A stretch of DNA of 64,000 nt from Chloroflexota bacterium (GCA_026707405.1 JAPOWW010000003.1:186001-250000); one strand, 5' to 3'. Positions 17,855-27,339 are shown, counted from the first letter of the stretch. The notes: a model not told the origin generated them from the letters alone. Made by a program: numbers and translations.

Positions 17855-18835
17855 CTAGGCGCACCAGGGGGCGTCAGCCTCCCACCGGTGGAACTTGGGA
17901 AGCCCATTCTCGGCAAGCTTGTCCCGCGCCCGCTCCCACAGGCTTACCCATTCGCCGTGATCCGAGAGCACGGACTCGGGCCGCGCGTTGCTCCTGACGA
18001 CAAATCCCGGGAACGCCTTCCGGCCGGTCGGCTGACCGGTCGGCTGATACCTAAGATCGAAGCTCCATCGCACTTCGTTGCTCAGGTTCGGCAGCGACAT
18101 GTGCGCGGTGTATCGGGTCATGAACAGCACCGAACCGGCGCGTAGAGGGATCGGCTTCGCTTTTTCGGTCTCGATCAAGTTATCCGGAATCGCTAGCTGG
18201 GGCATAGGACAGTGTCCCATCAGATTCCATCGGTGGCTCCCCGGCAGCACTCCCAGGCAGCCGTGGTCGATGGTCGCGTCGGTCACCGGGACCCATGCGG
18301 TCAGCATCTCCGTCTCGTCGGCGTCCGTAGTGACTACAGCGTTGTCCTGGTGCCATAACGTGCGCTGGGCGATTCCGGGACTTCCCAGCATGTTCGCCGC
18401 GCCAGTCGCCCCGACGATTCTCATCGGAACCTTCATGCGAATGTGCTGCACTGGATTGGAGTAGACCTCTGGCCCAATCAACTGCTCCACTACATCGATC
18501 AGCGGCTCGTGACGCAACAGCTCGAAGCCGCCGCGCCCGAGGTACATCGGTGTGTCTTTCGATACCGCCCTTTGAGGCAGCGATATGTCGAACGGCTGAA
18601 GCGGCAGATCACCAGCCTGTTTGACTACGTCCATTACCCGCTCGCCAAACGGCAGCGCCGGATCGTATGAGTCGATTTGTCTGCCCGCCAGCATCTCGGC
18701 GGCCGACTTGTCGAGAATGTCGCTGTACTCCTGCTTGAGGACCTTGAAGTCCACGTCTGGATCGAACACGTCCTCGACCGCCAGATAACCCTGGTCGTGG
18801 AAGTGGTCGAGTTGCTCCTGCGTCAACACCTTCAC
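17855..18835 (-). CDS. Phytanoyl-CoA dioxygenase (PhyH) family protein, copy 1
   Basis: This 326-residue Fe(II)/2-oxoglutarate oxygenase has the HxD metal pair in LWHQDNAVV and a downstream region TAHMSLPNLSNEVRWSFDLRY that supplies the distal His and the 2-oxoglutarate-binding Arg. The N-terminus (LTQEQLDHFHDQGYLAVEDVF) is typical of the family. It starts at GTG 18835. A short inverted repeat AGATGC-CGT-GCATCT lies at 18873-18887, close upstream. Family members hydroxylate or halogenate varied small molecules, so phytanic acid is not implied. It is convergent with the VOC gene, 13 bases apart. Confidence 0.88.
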   Translation of the reverse strand: MKVLTQEQLDHFHDQGYLAVEDVFDPDVDFKVLKQEYSDILDKSAAEMLAGRQIDSYDPALPFGERVMDVVKQAGDLPLQPFDISLPQRAVSKDTPMYLGRGGFELLRHEPLIDVVEQLIGPEVYSNPVQHIRMKVPMRIVGATGAANMLGSPGIAQRTLWHQDNAVVTTDADETEMLTAWVPVTDATIDHGCLGVLPGSHRWNLMGHCPMPQLAIPDNLIETEKAKPIPLRAGSVLFMTRYTAHMSLPNLSNEVRWSFDLRYQPTGQPTGRKAFPGFVVRSNARPESVLSDHGEWVSLWERARDKLAENGLPKFHRWEADAPWCA

Positions 18836-18963
18836 TCTCCGCCCTCCAGTCGTCGCTGTCCTTCTTGCGTAGAGATGCCGTGCATCTGATTCACTTCGAG
18901 GATGATAAACCTAGTGGACATATCTTGACACTACCTAAGACACGCCACGGCTGTAAATGGCCG

Positions 18964-19902
18964 TCAATCCGGCGCGACTACAAGACAGTTGATTCCCAAG
19001 CGGCCTTGTTCGATCAGCCGCCAACTGCTGCCTTGATCGTCCGAGATAAACACTCGTCCATCCCGCATCCCGAACGCCGCACAGCCGCCGCGCGCGTCCA
19101 GCAGCCCCGTATCGATATTGTCGTTGAACCAGTCAGGAAGCCCATCGACGCACTTTTCGAACGGCCCGGCGCTTTCGACCGCCCGGCGATAGAGGCAGGC
19201 ATTCCTTCCCCCGGGGCCGTCCGACGCCGACACCAAAACATGCTCCGAGGTGGCAGCGACCGCGCGGCAGTAGCGCGAATGCATCCCATCGCTTTCCACG
19301 CTCCAGCTAACGCCCGAATCCCGGCTTACCTCCAGACCGCGCGCGGCGGCGGCGAATATCAGACCGGGGATCGTCGCCCTGGCCAAGACCTCATGAGCGT
19401 CGGCGTGAATGTCCAGACCAGTGGGCCGCCACGACTCGCCGCCGTCCGTTGACTTGACCACGCCGCCGACGTGAACGTTGACATAGATATTCTCGTCTCC
19501 GTCGATGGTCATCGACCGGCAGTCGGCCGGCCCGCCCCAGGGCGTGTACCACGAGGCGCGGCCTTCAACTGCATCGAATCCGGCGACCGCCTCGAGTTGT
19601 TGTCCGTTCAGCTGTAGCAAGCGGGCTTCCGACGCGCCCACAAAGAGCCGGCCATCGACCGCCAGTAGGCACTCTCCGCTCAACTCGTCAATCTTGGCTG
19701 TCCGCTCCCACGCACCGTCCAGTCCACCACGCCAGACAACCCTGCTGTCTGTGATCGCCCACCAGCCGTCGGAGCCGGCTGCCAGCGCCGTAACGTTTTG
19801 CCCTTCGAGTCCCGCGCCGACTGACCGACCGGCCACCCGCACTCCGTCTGGCGTTCCAACTACGACTATCGTCTCCGAAGCTCCATCCATTGCCTCTCCC
19901 AC
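18964..19902 (-). CDS. BNR/Asp-box beta-propeller protein (sialidase-like fold)
   Basis: This 312-residue beta-propeller has three clear Asp-boxes: STDGGESW, SRDSGVSW and SDDQGSSW, spaced about 50-80 residues apart. The fold is shared by sialidases, Vps10/sortilin and YCF48-like assembly factors. The arginine triad of true sialidases is not evident, so enzymatic activity is doubtful. No signal peptide is visible, although the ATG at 19902 may not be the only option. An aldo/keto reductase gene lies just upstream on the same strand. Confidence 0.75.
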   Translation of the reverse strand: MGEAMDGASETIVVVGTPDGVRVAGRSVGAGLEGQNVTALAAGSDGWWAITDSRVVWRGGLDGAWERTAKIDELSGECLLAVDGRLFVGASEARLLQLNGQQLEAVAGFDAVEGRASWYTPWGGPADCRSMTIDGDENIYVNVHVGGVVKSTDGGESWRPTGLDIHADAHEVLARATIPGLIFAAAARGLEVSRDSGVSWSVESDGMHSRYCRAVAATSEHVLVSASDGPGGRNACLYRRAVESAGPFEKCVDGLPDWFNDNIDTGLLDARGGCAAFGMRDGRVFISDDQGSSWRLIEQGRLGINCLVVAPD

Positions 19903-19956
19903 TCCCCTTCGCGCCTGGCATTCGCTCGATTCTCGGGCGCTGTTCGTGTGACCTCG

Positions 19957-20832
19957 TCAGGTGGCGGATTGGATTCCCAGCGCCGGTTCGGGCAACGGCG
20001 GCCGCTGCCTAGCGATCACGCCTGCCTGACTATCGTCGTCCAAATGCTGAAATCTCTCCGCCGCGCTCAAGACCTTGGGAAGAATTTGCACGTCACCCGC
20101 CGAAGGCGCGGTGTGCATGGGCTGTGACAACACCCACCACAGCGCGGCGTCGATGTCTTCCTGATCGCGGTGCGGATCGTACCAAGTCGTGCACTCGCGT
20201 TCGCGGTCGCCCCAGCCGCCGCGGGCGATCATCTTTATCGTGTGGACGCCCACGTTCCGTTCGATCGCCAGCGCCAGGAGCCGCTCCGCGTCGCGCCTGT
20301 ATTCCGCATTGCGGTAGATAGCCGCGCTTATCGGAAACATCACGGTGTCGAAATCGAAGCGGTCGAGCGCCTCTATCTGGACCCGCGGCGCTTCGGGGCC
20401 GTGGCCAGTAATGCCAATGAACCTCGTCAGTCCTCGATCGCGCATCTCGACCAGCGCTTCCAAAGCGCCGCCCGTGCCAGTGGCCTTGTCGAGCTCTTCC
20501 ATGTTTCCGACGGAATGCAGTTGAAAGAGGTCGAAGGAGTCCACCCCCAAGCGTCTCATGCAGTCGTTGATCTCTTCCCACGCCTCGTCCTTTGAGCGCT
20601 TGCCCGTCTTGCCTCCGAGAAACATCTTTTCGCGGAGCCGCGGCATCCAAGGCTTCATGCGCTCCATGGCCTCACCGTAGGTAGGCGCGATATCGATGTG
20701 GTTGACTTTGTGAGCAAGCACTTGCTCGACGGCCTCGTCCGCAACCTCCTGCGTAACCCTGCCAATACCTGCCGTGCCGAAGCACACCACGGTACTCGCG
20801 TGACCTGTCCGTCCCAGCATTCTTTTTTCCAC
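19957..20832 (-). CDS. Aldo/keto reductase family protein
   Basis: This ~291-residue AKR has catalytic residues in order: Asp/Tyr in HIDIAPTYGEAMERM, Lys in MFLGGKTGKR, and His in DLFQLHSVGN. The loop GITGHGPEAP and the strand VMFPISAAIYRN follow the AKR barrel order. GTG 20832 is preferred over the longer frame because it gives the canonical VEKRMLGRTG start. It would reduce an aldehyde or ketone with NADPH. It is transcribed divergently from the UGA-containing redoxin, with 174 bases between them. Confidence 0.88.
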   Translation of the reverse strand: MEKRMLGRTGHASTVVCFGTAGIGRVTQEVADEAVEQVLAHKVNHIDIAPTYGEAMERMKPWMPRLREKMFLGGKTGKRSKDEAWEEINDCMRRLGVDSFDLFQLHSVGNMEELDKATGTGGALEALVEMRDRGLTRFIGITGHGPEAPRVQIEALDRFDFDTVMFPISAAIYRNAEYRRDAERLLALAIERNVGVHTIKMIARGGWGDRERECTTWYDPHRDQEDIDAALWWVLSQPMHTAPSAGDVQILPKVLSAAERFQHLDDDSQAGVIARQRPPLPEPALGIQSAT

Positions 20833-21006
20833 TGATCGCCCCCGGGGAATCGACTTGCGCCGGCCGGTTTTAAGCTTAACGAACGTAACGCTCCACCGGG
20901 GCAAAAGTCGGGCTGCGGCGTAGAATCAACGTACAAGCACGAAAGGCCACGTTCAACCTCAACAGAATCCCCATCTGTTCCCGACGCCATAGAAAGGAGA
21001 GCGGCC

Positions 21007-21729
21007 ATGGACCCGAAGATCGTCAAAGCAGGTGACCCCTTTCCGGAAGTTCATCTAACTGACACGTCCGGCGGTTCCGCCGGACTCTCCGGCGCGGACT
21101 TCGAAGAAAACACGCTCCTGTTCGTCTGGGCTTCCTGGTGAGGTTGCAGAGACCAGCTGCCCGGGTGGCGGCAGTTCCTCGAAGAGCGACAATATTCGGG
21201 ATTCAGGTTCATCAGCATCGCGGCGGAGGCTCAAGGCCCCGAGGTAGCCCGCCCCTGGGTCGAGAAAACGCGCGCTGCATACCCCACCTGGATCGATCAG
21301 AAAAACGCGCTCGGCAAAGCGTTCGGATATACGGCGATCCCTGTTGGAATCATGGTGCGAGCTGGCGGGACCGTCGTTGGCGTCAAGGTCCCGTTTTCGG
21401 TTGATGACGAGACCGACCGGCACTCAGTCGATGTCTTCGCTCGCGGCGGCGCCCCCGAAATCGAGGCCTCGGGCCGGCTGGATGGTGTGCCGGACGCGAT
21501 CGAGTCGTTCGCCGGGGGCGTCGGCGCCTACGCTGGCGGTGACAGGCAAACCGCGATCCGTCGCTGGCGTGAGGCTCTGGCCGAGGACCCAGCCAATTAC
21601 CTCATTCGCAAGCAGATTTGGGCCGTACAACACCCCGAGCGCTTCTATCCCGAGATCGACTGGGACTGGCAGATGCAAGTCCTCGCCCAGGAGAGGGAAG
21701 CTGAGGCAAGCGGCACGAGCCGGACATAG
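21007..21729 (+). CDS. TlpA-like redoxin with in-frame UGA, candidate selenoprotein
   Basis: ATG 21007 has an excellent Shine-Dalgarno (AGAAAGGAG). The frame runs 44 codons to TGA at 21139-21141 and then stays open for another 195 codons in the same frame to the stop at 21729. The upstream part ends in FVWASW, the strand before a thioredoxin active site; directly after the TGA comes GCRDQLPGW, and later YTAIPVGIMVRAGG supplies the cis-proline loop. So UGA sits where the first active-site cysteine belongs, giving a Sec-Gly-Cys motif. The C-terminal ~80 residues resemble a TPR-like helical tail (AIRRWREALAEDPANYL). A hairpin fitting a bacterial SECIS follows. Standard gene callers would split or drop this gene. 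The role is probably thiol-disulfide or peroxide chemistry. A nonsense mutation is the alternative. Confidence 0.8.
21142..21176 (+). promoter_or_regulatory. Candidate bacterial SECIS element
   Basis: Immediately after the UGA, bases 21156-21161 pair with 21167-21172 (GCUGCC with GGCGGC, one G-U). This makes a 6-bp stem with loop CGGGU at 21162-21166. The loop begins 20 bases after the UGA and has G as its second base, features expected of bacterial SECIS hairpins. An alternative 7-bp pairing 55-61/70-76 exists. The fold was done by hand. Confidence 0.55.
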
Positions 21730-21863
21730 AAGCGACATCGAGGATTCGATGGAGTTTTCCGGCGAGACTCCGGGCGCGAGACAGCGTGAAATCCGAGACT
21801 GCGGTCGGTACCGGATGAATACGCGTAGGCCCGTGACGTTCTAACAAGATCGGAACTTATCGC

Positions 21864-23279
21864 GTGGCTTCCTTCTTTAGGGCCTTCCTGTTCACCCTGT
21901 TCCTGATCGCGGTGCTAGTGGTTGTCCCCATCGTCTATCTGAGCGCCGCGGTCGGAGCGACCGACCTGCCCTGGCTGACCGGTATCGACATCGCTGAGTT
22001 GCAAGAGCTCCGCCCAGATCACTCTGGACGGGACAGCCTCCGTCGGCGCATAGATCAGCAACTCCAGTCGGCGGACAGCTTCGACATCACGCTGACGGAG
22101 CACGAAGTCAACCATATCTTCGAAGGCGAGATGGCTGGACTGGGAAGACTGCAAAAGCCCCGATTCGATCTTAAGTCTCAAGGAGGCCGCCTGAGCGCTG
22201 AGCTTGCCGGACGAGTGCCGATTCCTCTCGAAGCCCACGTTACGTTTTCACTCGACGGCGGACGAGTAAGGCTCCACTTGCACGAGGTTTCAGTAGGGTT
22301 CTTGACGTTGCCAGAGCCCCTGCTCGATCCCTCCGGCACGGTTCTCAACTACGTGGCTGGCGTAAACCAGGTGCTCTCGCGTCAGGGTGATGTGAGACTC
22401 GCCGAGCTTAGGTCCGGTAACGCGGCGCTGCGAATGACGGGCTATCGGGTCGAGGGCACGAATCAGATTTCAGACACAGAGCTCGCCGCTGTCCTCTCCG
22501 ACCCTTTCCGCAACATTCCGGCGCCCCGCGAGCGTGCATCCCGCGCGCCGTCCACTGTCCCCAATCCCGGAGCGTGGAAGTACCTGGCGCTCGGCGACTC
22601 CCTCGCTGCCGGCGAAGGCGCTTCGTCACCGGCGAGCAATTACGCCACCCGGTTCCGGCAATATCTGGAAGCGACCTTCAACGTCGACTTCACATTCGCC
22701 AATTTGGGAATTCCGGGCGAATCGACATCCTTGTTTGTAGAGGGTCCGGAGCCGCAGCTCGATCGAGCAATCGATGAGATCAAGGCCCTGCAAAACGACG
22801 GCGATCCCGAGACCCACATGCACGTGATTACCCTGTCGCTAGGGGTCAACGACATCATCCCGATTCTCGAAGGTCCCGTGTGCCGCGCGGGGCCGGGCGA
22901 TCCCGCCTGCCGCACCGAGCTGGACAAGGCGACGGTCCAGATCGAGACCAACATGAACGTAATCCTCCGGCGTCTCCGCGAAGCGGCCGGTCCTGAAGTG
23001 CTGATAATCGCAATGACCTATTACGACCCCTTCGACTTCGGTTCCGGCCTGGCCTTCGAAGCGCTCTCCGATGAGACAATGCGAAACATAAATGGCAGGA
23101 TCGTCGCCGCTGCGCAGGCGAACGACGTCGCAATTGCCGACGCTCATCCCCTGTTCGGCGGACTCACGGCCCGGCTTACCCATGTGCTGGAGGGGGATGT
23201 GCACCCGGTGGACAGGGGTTACGGAGTCCTGCTTCTCGCATTTCAAGACGCCTACGAACGCATAGGACCGTTCAGGTGA
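21864..23279 (+). CDS. Membrane-anchored SGNH/GDSL hydrolase with N-terminal lipid-binding-like domain
   Basis: Residues 1-30 form a membrane anchor (FFRAFLFTLFLIAVLVVVPI). A middle domain (about 55-210) of alternating strands with LTEHEVNHIFEGEM and VPIPLEAHVTFSLDGGRV resembles the LmeA/DUF2993-like fold. The C-terminal domain from about 235 is an SGNH hydrolase: ALGDSLAAGEGAS (Ser), NLGIPGES (Gly), SLGVNDI (Asn), and DVHPVDRGYG (Asp-His). It is therefore a surface esterase, lipase or deacetylase. The start is GTG 21864. The GGT gene follows after one base, so they are likely cotranscribed. Assignment of the middle domain is tentative. Confidence 0.82.
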   Translation: MASFFRAFLFTLFLIAVLVVVPIVYLSAAVGATDLPWLTGIDIAELQELRPDHSGRDSLRRRIDQQLQSADSFDITLTEHEVNHIFEGEMAGLGRLQKPRFDLKSQGGRLSAELAGRVPIPLEAHVTFSLDGGRVRLHLHEVSVGFLTLPEPLLDPSGTVLNYVAGVNQVLSRQGDVRLAELRSGNAALRMTGYRVEGTNQISDTELAAVLSDPFRNIPAPRERASRAPSTVPNPGAWKYLALGDSLAAGEGASSPASNYATRFRQYLEATFNVDFTFANLGIPGESTSLFVEGPEPQLDRAIDEIKALQNDGDPETHMHVITLSLGVNDIIPILEGPVCRAGPGDPACRTELDKATVQIETNMNVILRRLREAAGPEVLIIAMTYYDPFDFGSGLAFEALSDETMRNINGRIVAAAQANDVAIADAHPLFGGLTARLTHVLEGDVHPVDRGYGVLLLAFQDAYERIGPFR

Positions 23280-23280
23280 T

Positions 23281-25017
23281 ATGGAGCGGACCGTGACCCA
23301 AACGCACAATCGGAGCCTGATCGCCGACCGCGGGATCGTAGTCGCTAACCATCCGCTCGCCGCGGCTGCCGGAGCGGAAATGTTCGCGGCCGGCGGCAAC
23401 GCCATCGACGCCGCCGTAGCTGCCTGCCTGGCCGCTAGCGTTGTCGAACCCGCCATGTCGAGCATCTTCGGCGCGGGGTTCATGCTCATCCGGCGAGCCG
23501 GCGGCGGAATTGCCGCACTCGACAACTACATAAAATCGCCCGCCGCCGCTTACGACGGTGTTTACAGGTTGGAGTCGGTCGAACGAGGATTGTTCACCGT
23601 CAAAGATCGGCTGAACGAATTCGGCCATCTGTCCGTCGGCGTACCGGGTTCCCTCAAGGCCTATCACGAATCGGCCGTGCGTTACGGCAGGCTCTCTTGG
23701 TCCGACATCTGCGCACCGGCGGTGAGACTCGCCCGCGATGGATTCGTCATCTCGCCGCTGTCGGCCGACCTCATACGCCGGCATCGCAATGTCCTCGCTC
23801 GATATCCCTACTCGGCCCGGGTTTTCCTCGATCAGGGGCTGCCGCGCAAGGAGGGGACCAGACTCGTACGAGCCGATTACGCCGACACGCTGGAATCCAT
23901 AGCGCAAGAGGGCGCCGACCTCCTCTACACGGGAGACCTGGCGAGGCGCGTTTCCGAAGAAATGAGCGACCACGGCGGCATCCTGACGTGCGATGACTTG
24001 CAAAACTACCGTGTCGAGCGGCGCGAGCCGGTCCGGTCGACCTATCGCGGATACGAGATCGTCGGAATGGCGCCGTGCTCGTCAGGCGGCACGATCCTTG
24101 CACAGGCGCTGAACCTCCTCGAGGGCTTTGACTTGTCCAGCTTGGGATTCGGGACCGCTGAGTCGATTCACCTGATAGCCGAGTCGCTGAAGCTCGCGTT
24201 CGCCGACCGTTACCGTTATTTCGGCGACCCCGACCAGGCGCCCGTGCCCGTCGAGTGGCTTACCTCAAAGCAGTACGCCGACAGGCGGCGAAGCGAGATC
24301 GACGTTAGGCGTGCACGGAAATACGGACCAGGTGTGCCGGTCATGGGTGAGCCAGGCTACGAGCAGGCCGTGAAGGCCGCTCGCGACGAATTCCGTCATC
24401 CAGCGGTAGGTGAAAGCGCGAATACGACGCACGTCACTGCTTGCGACCGCGGGGGGAACATGGTCGCCACGACCCAGACCCTCAATGGAGGATTCGGCAG
24501 CCACGTCACGGTTCCAGGAACCGGGATGCTGCTTAACAACTGCATGATGCTGTTCGATCCGCGTCCCGGCCTCAGGCAATCGGTAGGGCCGTCCAAACGC
24601 CCCGTCTCCAGCAACACGCCCACCTTCGTGTTCCGCGACGGCAAGCCGGTGCTCGCTCTAGGGGTGCCCGGTGCAACGCGAATCCCCGCTGCGGTCCTGC
24701 AAGCCATCATCGATTTCATCGACCACCGAATGCCATTGCAGGAAGCCGTCGAGGCGCCGCGTTGCCACGCGGGTTCTGAAGGCGACGGCCTGTTGCTCGA
24801 GCACGGGTTCGCGGCCAAAGTTGACTCGAAACTGGCTTCACTAGGCCACCCTGTTTCGAGAGCGCCTTGGGTCGCCGGCGGCCTCAGTGCCGTTACCTTC
24901 ACCGGCGATGGCCGGCTCGAAGGCGCCGCGTGCTGGAGAGCGGACGGCGCTCCCGCCGGTATCTCAGGTGGATCGGCGCGCCTGCCGGAGGGCGACTTCG
25001 ATTCCGATGTCTTCTAG
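23281..25017 (+). CDS. ggt: Gamma-glutamyltransferase family protein
   Basis: This 578-residue Ntn-hydrolase keeps the autoprocessing threonine at about Thr382 in NTTHVTACD. The substrate-binding stretch LNGGFGSHVTVPGTGMLLNN follows. The N-terminal half begins in the usual way with GIVVANHPLAAAAGAEM. It would cleave or transfer the gamma-glutamyl group of glutathione or related peptides. No signal peptide is visible, so it may be one of the cytoplasmic or atypical GGT-like enzymes. It begins one base after the SGNH hydrolase stop. Confidence 0.92.
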   Translation: MERTVTQTHNRSLIADRGIVVANHPLAAAAGAEMFAAGGNAIDAAVAACLAASVVEPAMSSIFGAGFMLIRRAGGGIAALDNYIKSPAAAYDGVYRLESVERGLFTVKDRLNEFGHLSVGVPGSLKAYHESAVRYGRLSWSDICAPAVRLARDGFVISPLSADLIRRHRNVLARYPYSARVFLDQGLPRKEGTRLVRADYADTLESIAQEGADLLYTGDLARRVSEEMSDHGGILTCDDLQNYRVERREPVRSTYRGYEIVGMAPCSSGGTILAQALNLLEGFDLSSLGFGTAESIHLIAESLKLAFADRYRYFGDPDQAPVPVEWLTSKQYADRRRSEIDVRRARKYGPGVPVMGEPGYEQAVKAARDEFRHPAVGESANTTHVTACDRGGNMVATTQTLNGGFGSHVTVPGTGMLLNNCMMLFDPRPGLRQSVGPSKRPVSSNTPTFVFRDGKPVLALGVPGATRIPAAVLQAIIDFIDHRMPLQEAVEAPRCHAGSEGDGLLLEHGFAAKVDSKLASLGHPVSRAPWVAGGLSAVTFTGDGRLEGAACWRADGAPAGISGGSARLPEGDFDSDVF

Positions 25018-25110
25018 CTTCGACCGCAGGTCCCCGATGATGCCTGTTCTCCAATATGCTTCGCTGCGGGGCGATCGAGGGAAACGAAAACGGACGGATC
25101 GGAGGCAGCA

Positions 25111-26112
25111 TTGAACGACTACCGAAAGCTGCGGGTCGCCGTGGTGGGGCTGGGGGGCAACGGTTCGAGCTTTGCAAGACTCTATTCAAAGCATCCAAGG
25201 GCCGATCTGGTTGCCGCGTGCGACTTGAGAAAGGAGCGGTCCGACTTCGCTTCCAGCCTGGGAGCGACGTTCCTAACCGACTATCGGGAGATAGCGGAGC
25301 TTGAAGACCTCGATGCGGTATCTGTCCATTTGCCCGACCGTATTCACGCCGACGCGGCTCTGGCCGCCATCAACGCCGGTAAGCACGTTTTTATCGAGAA
25401 GCCCATGGCGACGACCATCGAAGATTGCAACGCCATTATCGACGCCATGGACCGCACCGGCCTCTCTGTAGCCGTCGGACAGGTCTTACGGACCAAGAAT
25501 CTCTATAAGCGCGTCAAGGAGGTCGTCGACTCGGGCGCGCTCGGAACGATCTACTACTGCGAAGGCGACTATATGGTGCACGAGTTCTCCAGCGCGGAGA
25601 AGGCTGCCAAAGTCGGACCGACCTATTCGCTGCAAGGGTTCGCCTGTTCCGCGACGCATCCGCTCGATCTACTACGCTGGTACCTGGGCAATCCGGTGGA
25701 GGTCAAAGCAATGGGCAATGCCGGGATGGCTTATCCGTCTCACCCCGGCGACGGATTCATCGCCGCCCTATACCGCTGGTCAAACGGCTGCATCGGCCGC
25801 GTCACCGGCACGTGGGCGTGCAGCTACGACCATAGCTACAAGAATGCCTATGGAATATCGCTGTTTGGAAGCGAGGCGTCCATCGTGCGGGGCTATCTGA
25901 TTTCGCCGGACACGGGCAACGAGCCTGTGGAGCTGGCGGGCCACACTCCGGCCCATCCTTACGATGACGAGGTCGACGACTTCGTAAACGCGATCCTGGA
26001 TGGACGCCGCCCTGCGACCGACGCGCGCGATGGCGGCAACACGGCCATCGCCATCATCTGCGGAATCCAGGCAATGGAATCCGGCTCGGCTATCGCCATC
26101 CCGAACCGATAG
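25111..26112 (+). CDS. Gfo/Idh/MocA family oxidoreductase, copy 1
   Basis: This 333-residue NAD(P)-dependent sugar or cyclitol dehydrogenase has a Rossmann N-terminus VAVVGLGGNGSSFARLY and the catalytic-domain signature GKHVFIEKPMATT. The C-terminal alpha/beta domain ends with DDEVDDFVNAILDGRRP. The start is TTG 25111 with GGAGG six bases before it. The SCATHPLDLLRWYLG helix supplies the usual catalytic His. The substrate is unknown. It is convergent with an MFS gene. Confidence 0.92.
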   Translation: MNDYRKLRVAVVGLGGNGSSFARLYSKHPRADLVAACDLRKERSDFASSLGATFLTDYREIAELEDLDAVSVHLPDRIHADAALAAINAGKHVFIEKPMATTIEDCNAIIDAMDRTGLSVAVGQVLRTKNLYKRVKEVVDSGALGTIYYCEGDYMVHEFSSAEKAAKVGPTYSLQGFACSATHPLDLLRWYLGNPVEVKAMGNAGMAYPSHPGDGFIAALYRWSNGCIGRVTGTWACSYDHSYKNAYGISLFGSEASIVRGYLISPDTGNEPVELAGHTPAHPYDDEVDDFVNAILDGRRPATDARDGGNTAIAIICGIQAMESGSAIAIPNR

Positions 26113-26121
26113 GGAGTTATC

Positions 26122-27339
26122 TCAGCTTCGCGCCGGGGCGGCCAGCCGGAACAGAACGATCCCGCAAAGCAGCGCCACAAGCGCCAGGCCGGCGAAAATG
26201 AAGAAAGCCCCCGCCGGCTGGTCGGTGACCATCCTTCCCCCAATCTGCGCGCCGCCCAGCGCCGCGACACTCCAAGGGGCGTTGATCAGCGCCATCGCCC
26301 TGCCCGTTTCGCCGGGACGGGCAAATTCCTTGGCCAGCGGCGTCACTTGACCCGACAAGGCCCACGCGAACACTGCGGCCAGCGTTCCCGCGAGAAACAG
26401 TCCAAGCAGATTGCCGGTGGTGAGTCCGATCAGAGCGGAGCCGAGGGCCGTCCCGCCGAGACAGATCAGGACCGGCCCCCGCCGGCCGCGGCGGTCGGAG
26501 AACGCGCCCACCAGCAACATGCTCGCGAGACCAACGCCGGTCGTGGCGGACACAAACGCGCCTACCACGAATTTGCTTCCGCTCAGTCCTGCGATCATCA
26601 CAGGGCCCATGATTTGAAATCCGCCCCAGAAAAACGTCCTCAGCATCTGCATCGCGACGAGAAGCCGATACGAGGTCTGCCGCAACAGCAAGGCATAGCC
26701 GGCCAGGGTCTGCCGCAATCCCGGGCGCGGGCCAGGGCTGCCGCGCCACATGTTCGGCAGGAGCAAGAGCGCCAAAACGGCGACTCCACCGGTGGCCGCG
26801 GCGATGTAAAGCGCAAGCGCTGAATATCCCGCCCACTCCGCGACTGCCCCACCGGCCAGTCCACCGACCACGTTTCCGGCGGTCAGTCCGGAAAACCAGA
26901 GCGCTGTCATCACCGCCAGCCGGTTCTTGGGCGAAGCCTCCACGAGGTACGCTTGACTGCCGGTGACGAAAAGCCCGTCGGCCGCGCCTACAATGCCCGG
27001 CAGTAGAAGTCCGACCGCGAGCGGAGAGCGGGTGACGAATATCGCGGCACCGGCGAGCATTCCCGTTAGACCCAGGACGATGGTGAATTTCCGGCCCGCC
27101 GCGTCGCTCAACGCTCCGCCGGCTACCGCAAACAGACCCATGCCCGCCAGCCATACCGCTCGCGCGTTCGCTGTGAAGTCCTGGTCCAGCTTCAGGACTT
27201 CATCGACGTAAACGGGTAGAAAAGCCACCATCGGGGCCGCCGCGACTCCAGAGAGAAACTGCACGGCAAGCAGAACGATAAGCCGGTGATCGGTCAGAAA
27301 CCCGGAGACCCGCTTCGGATTCGGCGAATTGCCGATCAC
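26122..27339 (-). CDS. MFS transporter, copy 1
   Basis: This 405-residue major facilitator has twelve hydrophobic spans in two six-span halves. The loop 2-3 motif is GGALSDAAGRK and the matching loop 8-9 motif is GAFSDRRGRRG. It starts at GTG 27339. The export or import substrate is unknown. The second MFS protein at 37177-38376 is of the same subtype, with a shared N-terminal pattern (FLSG/FFNG..., P...FLPVYV) and loop motifs, so the two are probably paralogues. Confidence 0.88.
   Translation of the reverse strand: MIGNSPNPKRVSGFLTDHRLIVLLAVQFLSGVAAAPMVAFLPVYVDEVLKLDQDFTANARAVWLAGMGLFAVAGGALSDAAGRKFTIVLGLTGMLAGAAIFVTRSPLAVGLLLPGIVGAADGLFVTGSQAYLVEASPKNRLAVMTALWFSGLTAGNVVGGLAGGAVAEWAGYSALALYIAAATGGVAVLALLLLPNMWRGSPGPRPGLRQTLAGYALLLRQTSYRLLVAMQMLRTFFWGGFQIMGPVMIAGLSGSKFVVGAFVSATTGVGLASMLLVGAFSDRRGRRGPVLICLGGTALGSALIGLTTGNLLGLFLAGTLAAVFAWALSGQVTPLAKEFARPGETGRAMALINAPWSVAALGGAQIGGRMVTDQPAGAFFIFAGLALVALLCGIVLFRLAAPARS

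Noticed and set aside
18925-18957. TTGACA followed by TGTAAA as a plus-strand promoter
   Set aside because: Spacing is 21 bases and no plus-strand gene follows.
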